From positions 1 through 64,000 of the forward strand of contig JANBRJ010000037.1 in NCBI GenBank assembly GCA_027577595.1: 64,000 nucleotides of DNA, read 5' to 3'. Positions 19,820 through 31,350 of this stretch are shown one piece after another. The first letter of the stretch is position 1. Each line of letters opens with the position of its first letter. Position numbers and translations under genes: made by a program. Below the pieces are notes generated by a model. It was not told the origin of the DNA. It ran no database searches and saw only the letters and a list, made by a program, of their open reading frames with translations. Source of the stretch: Coemansia sp. RSA 487. Its lineage: Eukaryota; Kickxellomycota; Kickxellomycetes; Kickxellales; Kickxellaceae.

Positions 19820-20942
19820 GTCGTCTTCAGTATAGTTGCGGAACAATATTTTAGAAAGCCAAAAGGCAAAGCAGTGTAGTGTTTAAACATTCTGACAATG
19901 ACTTTTTGTGTCTTTCACAAAGAAATAAAACTATGGAGCGTGTCACTACTTTCTTTCTATAGTGGAGAGCCAGTGTTTTTTCCGTTTAACCATTAAATAC
20001 TAGTTCATTCTCTGTTGTTTTATAAAATAAAACAACAAAAGAAAACAACGCATACTTGCTGCTTCTACACACGTTATAAATTTATCGTACCTTGGTGTCA
20101 TGCCACAGGTAAGAGAAGCAAGCGCGTTGAAAGTAAAAACATTGGTTCGCTTTTCTAGTTCCATCGTACTAGAAAGATAAACACTTGTGTTAGTCGTTAG
20201 TTTCGAGCCACGGCGATCGACCAAATGCAAACACAAGCTATGTGGGGGGTGGCAACTGTCACGGCTTCCTCCATTGATTGCTGTTCTTTTTTAGAAATTT
20301 GCGCAGATGTGAGAGGGATTTTGGGCTGTTCTTTCTCACCTCTTTTGGTATTTGTGATGATGGGGACGATTGTCTGTGATTGGCCGACATACAAAGGGGA
20401 TAGCAGTGGTATTACTTATTTTCACAAATACCATCCCTTCTCTCCAAGAAAAATAAAATTTGCGATGGGCGCCCAAGCTGAAGGACCCATCCATAGTAAA
20501 ATGTGAATGTGTAGCCATGTATTCAATTCCACCCTAGTCAATAAAGGGCAAAAGTAGCAACAAGGTCCAAGTCAGTGGAAATATGTAAAATCCATGACTT
20601 TTGGAAGTGTTATCTAAACCATCTGAAAAAGGGTAGACGTGTGTGAGCTTCCGCTTTTTTTGCTGCATAAAAATATTTCCAGGGGAGCAACCCAACATCT
20701 TTTTCTCTTCTCTTCTCTTTTCTTCTCAACACTTTTTCTACCTTGCTATATTCTCTCCCACCCCAGACGTTCTATTGCGTACTGTGCTGCCTATTAGTCC
20801 TTTGTAGACACAGCCAGTGACCTTTTTTCTTTTCTCTTCTGTTTCAACTTCCTGGCACAGAGTGTACGCCAGAGCCAAGAGGAGACCTTTTTTATCCCAT
20901 ACACGGAACATACGACTGTTGATCAGCTACAGGTAGCAGGCA
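19820..20942. other. Intergenic region with MITE and MTHFR promoter
   Basis: Holds the MITE-like copy at 19960-20150. The 250 nt before the MTHFR start are markedly pyrimidine-rich (TTTTCTCTTCTCTTC type) on the plus strand, as often seen upstream of highly expressed fungal genes. No further gene was recognised. Confidence 0.5.
19960..20150 (+). mobile_element. MITE-like repeat, copy A
   Basis: About 190 nt that align end to end with an inverted copy at 38461-38659, at roughly three-quarters identity by eye. The ends form imperfect terminal inverted repeats (TAGTGGAGAGCC on the left; GCGAACCAATG on the right, reversed). The flanks tctttcta and cttttcta match at 6 of 8 positions, compatible with an eroded 8-nt target duplication as made by hAT elements. 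It has no coding capacity. A tRNA-derived SINE was considered but fits less well. Confidence 0.6.
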
Positions 20943-22727
20943 ATGAAGATCATCGACAAGATCAACAAGGCGGTCGAGGACGATCGTTGTTACTGGTCGT
21001 TCGAGTACTTCCCGCCCAAAACGCAGCAGGGCGTGATGAACCTCTACGACCGCATCGAGCGCATGTGCAACCTTGGGCCGCTGTTCATCGATGTAACGTG
21101 GCGGTGGGGCGGAAAGTCGTCGGATCTGACGCTTGAGCTGTGCTCCAACTCGCAGACGGTGTACGGCGTCGAGGCAAACATGCACATGACTTGCACAAAC
21201 ACAAACTTCAACCTGATAAAGTCGGCGCTTGAGAAGGCAAAGGACCAGGGCGTGCAGAACATCCTTGCGCTGCGTGGCGACCTGCCCAGCGGCACGGTCG
21301 AGTTCGATCCCAGCGTCGGCGAGTTCAAGTACGCGACGGATCTTGTCAAATACATCCGCAGCACGTATGGCGACCACTTTTGCATATCTGTTGCCGGGTA
21401 TCCAGAGGGCTGCCAGAGCCCCGAGGACGTCGCCCAAGACATTGAGTACCTGAAGGCCAAGCAGGATGCAGGCGCGGACATTGTCATCACGCAGCTCTTC
21501 TACGACGTAGATAACTTTCTGGCGTGGGTTGCAAAATGCCGCGAAGCAGGCATCACCATGCCGATCCTGCCCGGGATAATGCCGATCCAGAACTACGGCG
21601 GGTTCAAGCGCATGACGGATCTGTGTCGGATCAAGGTGCCGCAGGAGATCTGGGACCGGCTGGAGCCGATCAAGGACGACGACCAGGCAATCAAGGACTA
21701 CGGCATCGAGGTGGCGGTGGATATGATCCGCAAGATGCGGGCAGGCGGGCTGCTTGGGTTCCATTTCTACACGATCAACCTGGAGCGATCGACCAGCAGG
21801 GTGCTGGAGAAGCTTGGGTTTGTGCCAACAGTCAACGAGGTGCGGCCACTGCCATGGAGCCCCTCTCTGTCGGAGAAGCGCGCGGGCGAGAATGTGCGGC
21901 CGATCTTCTGGCGCAACCATGCGCGCAGCTACATCAAGCGCACCGAGCTGTGGGACGAGTTCCCCAACGGGCGCTGGGGCGACGCACGCTCGCCAGCGTA
22001 CGGAGACCTGCTTCACGGCGTGCAAGTGCGGCTGACAGCTGACCAGGCACTCAGGAAGTGGGGCAAGCCCGAGACTGTGGGCGACATCAAGGGTCTGTTT
22101 GTGCGATACTGCCAGGGGACTCTGGATGCGCTGCCGTGGAGCGACATACCTCTGCAGCCCGAGTCGACGCCGATCCAGGCCAGGCTGTCGCAAATCAATA
22201 GCCGTGGCTTCCTGACTATCAACAGCCAGCCCAGCTGCAATGGCGCGTCGTCCACTGACAAGGTGCACGGCTGGGGGCCGCCGAACGGCTTTGTCTACAA
22301 GAAGGCGTATCTCGAGTTCTTTGTTGCTCCCGCCGACATGCATGCGCTGCTAGGGCGCTTGGGCTCAGAGCCAACGCTGACATACTACGCTGTCAACAAA
22401 CATGGAAAGCTGTTGACCAACTGTCCTGAAGACAGCCCGAACGCCGTCACCTGGGGTGTATTCCCTGGCAAGGAAATTTTGCAGCCGACCATTGTCGAGC
22501 GCGTCAGTTTCCTGGCATGGAAGGATGAGGCGTTCGACTTCTGGAATGCCTGGTCCAAGATGTATGAGCCCGGCAGCGCGTCGTCGTCGCTGCTGACCTC
22601 CATCAGCGATGACTGGTTCCTGGTGAACATTGTCGAGAACAACTTCCAGAAGAGCGAAGAGTCTATCTTCGAGCTGTTTGAGGGTCTCGGCGAGCAACTT
22701 TCCAATGGCACAGCAGCAGCGGAGTAA
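20943..22727 (+). CDS. MTHFR: Methylenetetrahydrofolate reductase
   Basis: Reduces 5,10-methylene-THF to 5-methyl-THF with NAD(P)H and FAD, feeding methionine synthesis in the cytosol. The 594-residue intronless product has the TIM-barrel catalytic domain (about 1-300): SFEYFPPKTQQG near 19-30, VDVTWRWGG near 49-56, NILALRGD near 104-111 and ITQLFYD near 182-188. The eukaryotic regulatory domain (about 320-594) binds S-adenosylmethionine for feedback control. Length fits yeast Met13/Met12 (about 600-657). Codon use is strongly G/C-biased relative to neighbours, consistent with high expression. The bias also leaves a 483-codon open frame on the opposite strand, which I regard as a shadow. Confidence 0.95.
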   Translation: MKIIDKINKAVEDDRCYWSFEYFPPKTQQGVMNLYDRIERMCNLGPLFIDVTWRWGGKSSDLTLELCSNSQTVYGVEANMHMTCTNTNFNLIKSALEKAKDQGVQNILALRGDLPSGTVEFDPSVGEFKYATDLVKYIRSTYGDHFCISVAGYPEGCQSPEDVAQDIEYLKAKQDAGADIVITQLFYDVDNFLAWVAKCREAGITMPILPGIMPIQNYGGFKRMTDLCRIKVPQEIWDRLEPIKDDDQAIKDYGIEVAVDMIRKMRAGGLLGFHFYTINLERSTSRVLEKLGFVPTVNEVRPLPWSPSLSEKRAGENVRPIFWRNHARSYIKRTELWDEFPNGRWGDARSPAYGDLLHGVQVRLTADQALRKWGKPETVGDIKGLFVRYCQGTLDALPWSDIPLQPESTPIQARLSQINSRGFLTINSQPSCNGASSTDKVHGWGPPNGFVYKKAYLEFFVAPADMHALLGRLGSEPTLTYYAVNKHGKLLTNCPEDSPNAVTWGVFPGKEILQPTIVERVSFLAWKDEAFDFWNAWSKMYEPGSASSSLLTSISDDWFLVNIVENNFQKSEESIFELFEGLGEQLSNGTAAAE

Positions 22728-22997
22728 CAACCACACGACAGCAACAGCAACAACACGCAGGCGGAACCCGCACTGGTAATTTTTTTCCAGAATTTTGCAA
22801 GAATAAACTAATGACAAGCGCGGGAAATATCATACCAGCAGTAGCAACATCATCGTATTTCTGAGAGAACAAGCCACTGAAGGGTAGCAGTTCTGCCTTT
22901 CTTCCATCTTCCACTTCCCCGAATTGGGTTAATTTATCCTCTTAATTTGCATACCGAATTGCTTTATACCTTTTTTCTTCTTCTTGACGTAAACAGA

Positions 22998-23363
22998 ATG
23001 GACTTTCTCAGACCAGTATTTGAGAGTGGAAGAATAGACTTTAAAGGTCAGCGGCTGGCAAGCAGCATGACAACAGCGCTTCTTGTGCTGTCAGCCGTGG
23101 TGGCGTTCTGCGTAGGGCTGTCGATGCAGCAGCTCAGTGCCTGCTTCTACACATACACAGCTGGTGTTGTGCTGACGTACCTGGCTGTGCTTCTTCCGTG
23201 GCCGTTCTTCAGACGTGCACCCATAGTCTGGCTGGCGCGCAACAAGAGCAGCAACAATATCAACAAAAGTGGCAACCGTGCCAAGTCAAGGCCTGTAGAC
23301 AGCCCGAATGAAGCACGCAAGACGTTCGTCGAGGATGTTTCAGATGACGGTGATACATATTAG
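22998..23363 (+). CDS. SPC1: Signal peptidase complex subunit Spc1 (SPCS1)
   Basis: A 121-residue ER membrane protein of the signal peptidase complex, which helps define the substrate signal peptide. IDFKGQRLAS (about 12-21) matches the family's IDYEGQ+LAE motif. Two hydrophobic segments (about 28-48 and 52-72) form the usual hairpin, and FFRRAPIVWL follows the second. The C-terminal tail is polar and somewhat longer than usual. The ATG at 22998 is preceded by a pyrimidine tract ending in CAG (an acceptor look-alike); it was chosen because the motif sits at the expected distance. Confidence 0.88.
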   Translation: MDFLRPVFESGRIDFKGQRLASSMTTALLVLSAVVAFCVGLSMQQLSACFYTYTAGVVLTYLAVLLPWPFFRRAPIVWLARNKSSNNINKSGNRAKSRPVDSPNEARKTFVEDVSDDGDTY

Positions 23364-24046
23364 CGCAGCCAGCAGGCAAGAGATACATGTCTCCCGTACT
23401 TATGCATCTTTTTAAATAAATTACCAACTATATGATAAGCTCTTGTGTGTACTATTGTCGATATGGTTGGGTGAGAGGCACAATGACCAAGCAGCTCCGG
23501 CTCCAGCTCTGGCTTCAGCACAAAAAGTTGAAAGGGAGAGGGGAGAGGGCACAAGAGATTGCCACCTGTCCAGAAAGCACTCTTTGTATGCGCAACATGA
23601 CACGTTTTGAGCAGCAAACGGAGGGCAGCGATTGGGCGGAGTTATTGACAAGAGTGTTTGTTGACATTTGAGCCGAGGCAGAGCTTAATGTCGAGCACTA
23701 TACCTCGCAGAAAAGGAAGCTCTTTCTCGTTTGCTTTGCTTCACTTCACCCGCATTTAACTCTTCCTTCTTTTCTTTCTTTCTCCCCTTGTTCAACACAT
23801 TCATACACTGCAACACTGTCCTTTTCATACGCAGGTCATATCTACTGGCGCTCAGCGTGCACCCTCATACTTCTCGATACCTGCAAGCACGCCAGGACTC
23901 ACCTTCCCTCTAACCGGAAGGACGACCCCGCAACCGCCGACCACTGGACGACTACGCGCTCAACACACGCGCTCTCTGCATCGCACGCACTCTCGCAGTC
24001 GCCGTTCCTCTCGCATAGAGCATTTGCTCACGGCGCCCGCTCTTCT

Positions 24047-24077
<31 letters not shown>

Positions 24078-24220
24078 CCAGCAACATCAGCAGTAGCGAT
24101 ACCTGCTACAATAATACCTGGCCCAGGCAACAACCGCCGCCATCGCAATCGCCATCGCCATCGCCGTCGCCGACGCCGACGCACAGCGAAGACTACAAGT
24201 ACGACTCTGTCATCATCCCC
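23364..24220. other. Intergenic / possible 5' part of the myosin gene
   Basis: The frame of the myosin gene stays open from about 23750 up to its first ATG and reads as a Ser/Pro-rich sequence near the end (ten or more serines, then SPSPSPSPTPTHSEDY). No ATG lies in that frame. An ATG at 23688 (MSSTIPRRKGSS) is in another frame and would need an intron. Otherwise I see only T/C-rich leader sequence. Confidence 0.4.
24046..24075. repeat. (AGC)n microsatellite upstream of myosin
   Basis: Nine to ten AGC units, reading as polyserine in the myosin frame. Confidence 0.8.
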
Positions 24221-27200
24221 ATGCTGCGCTCCAGCAGACAGGGCCCGACGGTGGCCAGCATCCGCAAGGCCATCCAGCAGGGGCTCGACAGGCCCGAAAG
24301 CCCGGCGCCGTCGCTGTCACTTAGCAGCAAGACCATACATGCAGTCCCGGACCTGTTTGAGCAGGCCAACGTCAATTTCACCGACAAAAAGTGGGTGTGG
24401 GTTCCGCACGAAAAGGAGGGCTACATTGCCGGCTACGTCGTCAAGGAGGAGGCTGGAGATATGGCCGTTGTGCACCTAATGACGGGGCGCGACGTCAGTG
24501 TCAACCTAACCGAGACCGAGAAGGTCAATCCGCCGAAATTTGAAAAGGTCGAGGACATGGCCGACTTGGGGTACCTCAACGAAGCGTCCGTGGTTCACAA
24601 CCTCAAACAGCGTTACGCGTCAAACATGATCTACACATATTCTGGCCTCTTTCTGGTTGCCGTGAATCCCTACTACGACCTGCAAATCTACGGCTCAGAG
24701 TACGTTGCTGCATACAGGAGCAAGAAGCGCAACGAGGTGCCACCGCATATATTTGCCATTGCTGACGCCGCCTTCCACGACATGCTGCATTCCAAAGAGA
24801 ACCAGTCCATTCTTATTACCGGCGAGTCTGGTGCTGGCAAAACCGAAAACACAAAGAAGGTGATCCAGTACCTGACCGCCATTGCCAGTGATAGCAAGTC
24901 TACGCCAGGCAAGGTCATGGTCGGAAGCAATCTGGAGCAGCAAGTTCTCTGCGCAAACCCAATCCTCGAATCCTTTGGCAATGCCCAGACAATCAGAAAC
25001 AATAACTCGTCCCGATTTGTAAGTATCGCCGTAGCCATATCCAAGCTAGCGTCTACTGTGGTTCAGTCTAACCTAAACACCCATCTCGCTGCCCCCTCCA
25101 TTTCGTTTTGTAATTTTATAGGGAAAGTTTATCCGCATCGAGTTCAACTTTGCCGGCCAGATCTCCGGCGCAAACATCGAGTGGTATCTGTTCGAGAAGC
25201 CCCGCGTCACGCTCCAGTCCAAACAGGAGCGCAACTACCACATCTTTTACCAGTTCATGAAAGGAGCCGATAAGAGCATTAAGGACAGACTGCTGATCGA
25301 CAAGGGCCCCGAAGGCTACAATTTCACAAAGCGATGCCGCCAAACCATCCAAGGTGTTGACGACCGTGCCGAGTTTGAAACGCTGATGACCGCCATGCAA
25401 ACCACTGGCTTCAAACAAGAAGACTGCAATGACTTTTTCCGCATTCTAGCAGCCATCTTGCATCTTGGTAATATCCAGTTCCAGGCCACGCGCAACGACG
25501 AGGCAGTCCTGCGCGAGCAGCTGGCGGCAGAGAAGCTCTGCCACGTGCTGGGGATACAGCTGGCAGACTTTACGCGCGCCCTGCTGCGCCCAAAGATCAA
25601 AGCAGGCCGCGACTGGGTGACGCAGTCACGCACAATGCAGCAGGTCGTCTACTCGATCGAGGCCCTGGCGCGATCGATGTATGAGCGCATGTTTGGCGCT
25701 CTCGTCAACAGGATCAACGCAGCCATGACGCGTCATGAAGGCAAGTCAACATTCATTGGTGTACTCGACATTGCCGGCTTTGAGATTCTCGAAACAAACT
25801 CGTTTGAGCAAATGTGTATCAACTACACCAATGAGCGCCTGCAGCAGTTTTTCAACCGCACGATGTTTGTGCTAGAGCAAGAAGAGTACAAGCGTGAGGG
25901 CATCGAGTGGAACTTTATTGATTTTGGCATGGATCTGCAGCCCACAATCGATCTCATCGACCGCACAAAGCCCATTGGAATCATGTCGTGCTTGGATGAG
26001 GAGTGCGTCATGCCCAGGGCTACTGACAAGACCTTTACCGAGAAGCTCCATGGACTGTGGGCCAATCGGTCTGACAAGTATGAGGCACCACGCTTCGCAA
26101 TGGGGTTCACTATCAAGCACTACGCGTCCAACGTCGAGTACAGCACCGAAGGCTGGCTTGACAAGAACAAGGATCCGCTCAACGAGAACGTCACATGGCT
26201 GCTCGGCAACTCATCCGAGCCGTTTGTGTCCCAGCTATACTCGGACTATGCCGACAGTGACAGTAGTGGCTCCAAGGACTCTGGCTCCGTCGGTGGAAGC
26301 GGCAGTGCCTCTGGTGGCCGTCAGCGCGTGGCAACTACGCTCAAGCGGGGTGCCTTCCGCACTGTCGGCCAGCGCCACAAGGACCAGCTCAATCTGCTCA
26401 TGGCGCAGCTCAACTCGACACAGCCCCACTTTGTGCGCTGCATCCTGCCAAACGCTGAGAAGCGCGCCGGTAAAGTCGACACGCCGCTTGTGCTTGACCA
26501 GCTGCGGTGCAACGGCGTGCTCGAAGGAATCCGCATTACGCGCCAGGGCTTCCCGAACCGCGTTCCATTTCCCGAGTTCCGCCAGCGCTACGAAATCCTC
26601 TCACCAAACACCATCCCGCGCCAGGTCTTTATCGATAGCAAGCAGGCCGCATCGCTCCTGCTCGAGGCGTTCCGCATGGACAAGGCCAAGTATCGCCTCG
26701 GCCACACAAAGGTATTCTTCCGCGCCGGAATCCTGGCAGAACTTGAGGAGGTGCGCGACATGAAACTGTCCAAGATCATCATGAAGTTTCAAGCAGTTGC
26801 TCGGGGTGCCATATCGCGCAGCCGCTTCCGCAGGCGCATCGAACAGGCCAAGGCAATCCGTGTCATTCAGCAAAATGCGCGGGTGTACAACCAGCTCTGC
26901 GAGTGGCCGTGGTGGAGGCTTTACCGCACTGTCAAGCCCCTTCTGCATGTCACACGCGTCGACGAGGAGATGCGCAAAAAGGAGACACACATATCTGATC
27001 TCGAGGCCAAACTGCGCAGCGAGCAGGACGAGCGCAAGCGTGCGGAGTCCGAGCACCACGAGCTGGAGGTAGCCAAGAAGGAGATTGAGTCTCTGCTTAT
27101 ATCCGAGCGCAGCGCAGCACTCGACCAGGAGGAGATCCTTAAGCGTACTCAGGACCGCGAGGTCGCGCTAGAGGAGAGCCTTCGTGAACACGAGGCGAAG

Positions 27201-30200
27201 CTAGAAGACCTGGAAGAGCAATGCCTACAGCTCTCGCGGGAAAAAGCTGAGCTGGAAACAAAGATGACCAACGTTACGAAGCAGAGGGCCAGCGAGGCGG
27301 ACACTATGCGTGACCTGGCATCGAAGCACCAGCAAAAAGACGAGGCTTTGGTAAATGCCGAGTCAGAGGCGGCAGAGTACAAGAACGCTTTAGAGAAACT
27401 GGAGCTTGACCATGCAGAGGCGATGCGTCACATAGCAGAGATCGAGACATCGCTAGCGAAGAGGCAGGACGTCGAAGCCAAGCTTTCGGAAGAGCTTGCG
27501 CGCGCTCTACAGGCACTCAAGGACAAGGATGCCGAGCTGTCATTGCGGGCAAATGCCGAAGAAGAGCTGGCAAACCTTTCCAAACAAGCGACCGCCGATG
27601 CTGCCAACCTTGAAGCACAGATCACGGATGCTGCAAGGCAGCGGGACGCAGCGATAGCCGAAAGCGAGAAGATCAAGGCACAACTTGCCGAAGCACAGGC
27701 AGTGCGACAAGAGCTGGAGCAGGAGAGCAGCGAGTCTGGCATAAAGCTCACGGCGGCTGAGCAGACGCTGAGCAACTCACTGCACGAGAAACAGCGCCTT
27801 GTCGAGGCGAATGCACGTATGACTGCCGAGATCGACGAACTACGGCTGTTGATCGACGAGAAGGCCGACCAAGGAACGCGCGAGTCGGAGCTTCGACGCA
27901 TGCGCGAGACCGAGTTGACCAAGCTTCGCTCAGAACTGGGCGACATGACCGCCGAGCTGGAGGACTTTAAGCGCTCGCACGTCGAGTCTGAGGAGGCCAT
28001 GCGCGGCGAAATCGAGCGTTTTCGCCGTGAACGAGACCAGGCACTCCAGGAGCGCGCTGATATGGAGGCAGCCAACAGCGAGATCGAGGCACAGCTTCAC
28101 GAACACGCTGAACAGCTGGAGACGCTGGAGAACGCGAATATGCTTTTGGAGTCGCAGCTGGACCAGCATGCAACAAAGTCGCGCGAGATTGAGAGCGTCT
28201 TTGCTGACACGAGGCAAAGCCACGACGCAGCATCCAAGGAGGTTGATCGATTGCAGGAACTGGTCCAGACATTGGAGCAGCAAAGCAGCGAGCTCGCAGC
28301 GAACCTCAAGGATGCCGAGTCTGCCATGTCTGCAGCCCAAGGCGAGCGCGACGAGGCGCTGAAGGAGCTGTCCGCTTCGGAGCAAACTGCAAAGGAGCTG
28401 CATGCGCGTCTGGAGGAGAACGAGTCGATTCGGGACACGTACCAGCAGCGAATTACCACGCAGTCGCAAGAGTACGAAGAACTGAAGGAGAAGTACGATC
28501 ATGACGGAGTGGCGCGCGTGCGTCAGCTGGAGGAGGCCAACCAGGAGGCGTTTGCAGAGCTTGACGATATGCGCACGGGGTACGAAGAGTTGGAGTCGCG
28601 CTGTGCAAGCTTGGATAAGACACGCTCGAAACTCGAGCTAGAGATCGAGGATCTTCGGCTGGAGGCGGAGCGTGAGCGCTCTCACTCGATGGAGCTGGAG
28701 CAGGCCAACGCGGAATTCAAAGAGCAGTACGACTCGCTGACACTGGAGCTGCAGAAGGCGCAAGAGGCTGCAAAACAGCTGTCCGACGACGTCGAAGCGC
28801 ACAAGAGCCGCGCGGTAGAGCTCGAGTCGACGCACACCGAGACTGACCGTAGGCTGCGTAGCTTGGTTGATGAGGTGGGCGACGACGCGTGCAACATGCG
28901 CGACCTACGCAAGGCGCACAGTGACCTTGAGAGCACAGTTTCTAGCCTGCGTGCTCGCCTGGAACAGGAGGTGGCCGAGCACCTGAAGACCGCAGAGATC
29001 AAGGCTCGCTGGGAGTCGCAGCACAAGGAGATCCAGGACAAGATGCACCAAGAGATGACCGAGAAAGAGGTGCAGGTAGAGCAGAGCCGCAAACAGCTCC
29101 TTGACGAGATCGAGGCACTTGGCGAGAGGTTGAACCACGAGGTCAGCGAGCGCGAGCGCGCCCAGCGTGAGAAGGAGCAGATCGAAGGCGAAATCCAGCG
29201 CGTTAAACAGGATGCAAGCAGCTCGACACGTGTGCGCGAGGAGGTCGAGAGTGCCAAGCGCGAGCTTGGTGCGCGACTTCGCGAGACCGAAATTGAGACG
29301 GAGGCGCTGCGCAAAGCTGCTGAGAACTACAAGGTGCTGGCAGACAGGCACGAAAAGAAGTCCAATACGCTGCAGGATTCGCTGCAGACACGCGACATGG
29401 AGCTCGCGCAGCTTGGACGTAAGCACCAGCGCAGCGAGCGGCGGCTGGAGGAGGTCATGGCCCAGGCTGCGTACCATCTGGATGCGCGCAACCGCCTTGA
29501 CAGCGAGAACGTGGAGCTACGCGAGCGACTGGAAGACGCATACCGGCAGCTGGGTAGCGCCGAAGATACAACGCGCGAGCTGAGCAGCATAGGGCGCAGG
29601 CCCGGCGCAAGCAGCGACACCATCAAAAAGCTTGAGGCACAAGCTGAAGAGCGCATCCGCGCACTTGAAGAGTCGCGCCAGGCACTCGCGGCATCGTTGC
29701 AAGCTGCGCAGCGCGATGCGGAGGAGAAGCAGAACGAGCTTGTTGACTTGGATCGCAGCTTTGGCAAGCTCCAGGATGAGTTGGAGGGTGCACACACATC
29801 CTTGCTTCATGCCCAACGTGAGCGTGACGAGGCCAGGGACGCTCTAAATAGCCTGAAGGAGCAGCTTGCCACCGAGCGCTCGCTGCGCGGCAACAACGAA
29901 GAGCTTTCGAACGAGCTAAGCGGGAAGCTGGAGGCGATGCGCGAGTCACTGGCCCAATACGAGTCCGACGCTCGAGAAGCCCGCGACGAGCGCGAGCATC
30001 TTGTGCGTGTTGCGCAGAACGCGCGCGCCGAGACACGCGAGGCACAGGCGGACATGGACGAGGCAGTCAAGGCGCGCGACGCTGCTGAGGACAACGTCCA
30101 CAAGCTTGAGGCCCAGGTGTTGGAGCTGCAGTCCAAGCTCGACGACGGCGCACTTACTGTTGCTGAGCTGGAGCGCATACGTGACGGTCTTCAGAACGAA

Positions 30201-31259
30201 TTCAGCGCCATATCCGACAGACACCGTGGAGACTATGATGCACACGACCGCGTTCTCGGCGAGCTGCGCGGGACATACCAGAAGGAGCTTGAAGAGACCA
30301 CAGCGGAGCTGGAAACCATCAAGAAGGACCACATCGGCCTCCGTGAGGCGTACATCAATCTGGATAGCAGCCTTGCGATCAAGAGCCAGGAGCTGGACCG
30401 CGCTAACGAGGACGCCGCTGACGCGAAGAAGGAGCTTGCGCGAGTGATGGCCAAGCTGGAAGAGATTGCCCCTGCCTACGAGGTAGCTCGCGACACGGCA
30501 AAGGCGCTAGAGGCCAAGCTGGAGACCGCAAGGCATGAGCGCGACTCGTCTGTTTCCAGGGCTGCCGAAGCAAAGGCTCTGCTAGATGAGGTGCGTGCTG
30601 CCAAAGAAAAACTGGAGTCTCGCCTTGACGAGGCGCAGAACAAGTATATTGAGGCTAGCCAGGGCCGCCAGACCGCCGAGAAGGCCGCACTCCAGCTCGA
30701 AGACGAGCTGCGCTCTGCGCGCGCAAAGCTCGACGAAATCAACGACGACCAGACGTCTTCTGACGAACGCGTTGCCCGCCTCGATGCTGTCATTGCCGAC
30801 GCCCACCTGGCGCTGGACAAGGAACGCGAGGCAAACACAATTCTCACAAAAGAGAAGAACAACCTGGAGAAGATGCTGAAGGAGCTGAAGCTTCGCGTCG
30901 TCAAGCTGGAGACTGATGCTGCAGAGACGCAGGTCCGAGGAAGCAAGCACTTCCAGCATGTACCGTCCGACCTGACTTCTAAGATTGAAACTCAGGTTAA
31001 GGCATCTCTCGAGTTCCAGCAAAAGTCAAAGCAGATGGAGCGCCAAATCAGAGAACTTCAGTTCCAGATCGGTGAAAAGGAAAAGTCCAAGCAGCGTATG
31101 GATATTGATATGCAGCGCATGTCCAGCAGGGTCAAGCGCTTGGAGGAGCATGTCAAGGAGCTTGAGTTGAGTGAGGAGAAGCTGACTGCTGCCAAGCACC
31201 GTCTGGAGCGTGAGCTAGGCGCTGCAAGGAGCCGCAACGGCTCACCAGCAATGGTCTGA
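24221..31259 (+). CDS. Class II myosin heavy chain
   Basis: The motor of the cytokinetic actomyosin ring (Myo1, Myo2 or Myp2 type). Two exons, 24221-25018 and 25122-31259, with a 103-nt intron (GTAAGT donor) give 2311 residues, longer than Saccharomyces Myo1 (1928). Order: SH3-like N-terminal barrel (about 52-95), motor with P-loop GESGAGKT (201-208) and relay/SH1 regions, IQ region (about 815-850), the class II hinge signature EWPWWRLYRTVKPLL, then about 1,400 residues of almost uninterrupted coiled coil (E, K, L, A, R, D rich). Unlike myosin V or I there is no cargo-binding, SH3 or TH1 tail, so it should form dimers or filaments. The start is uncertain: the frame is open upstream and Ser/Pro-rich. 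A loop 2-like insert (about 645-670) is Gly/Ser-rich. Confidence 0.93.
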
Positions 31260-31350
31260 TTCCTTCACATTGCAATTTTATTCATTTTTCTCTTATTTTT
31301 CAATTATCTTATTGTGCACAGTCAAAGTTCAACTTTGTGGTTTGCCTTTC

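Noticed and set aside
20000-20236. Possible first exon (MELEKRTNVFTF) for the gene at 18-20 kb
   Set aside because: The sequence lies inside the MITE-like repeat and recurs at 38.5 kb, so it is repeat-derived and not a gene exon.
20892-22343. A 483-codon open frame on the minus strand across MTHFR
   Set aside because: It mirrors the strong G/C-biased codon use of MTHFR, has Arg/His/Leu-rich composition and no family resemblance.
29000-30950. Many minus-strand Ser/Arg- and Leu-rich frames under the myosin rod
   Set aside because: They are antisense shadows of repetitive coiled-coil codons (GAG, CTG, GCG), with no start context or family match.
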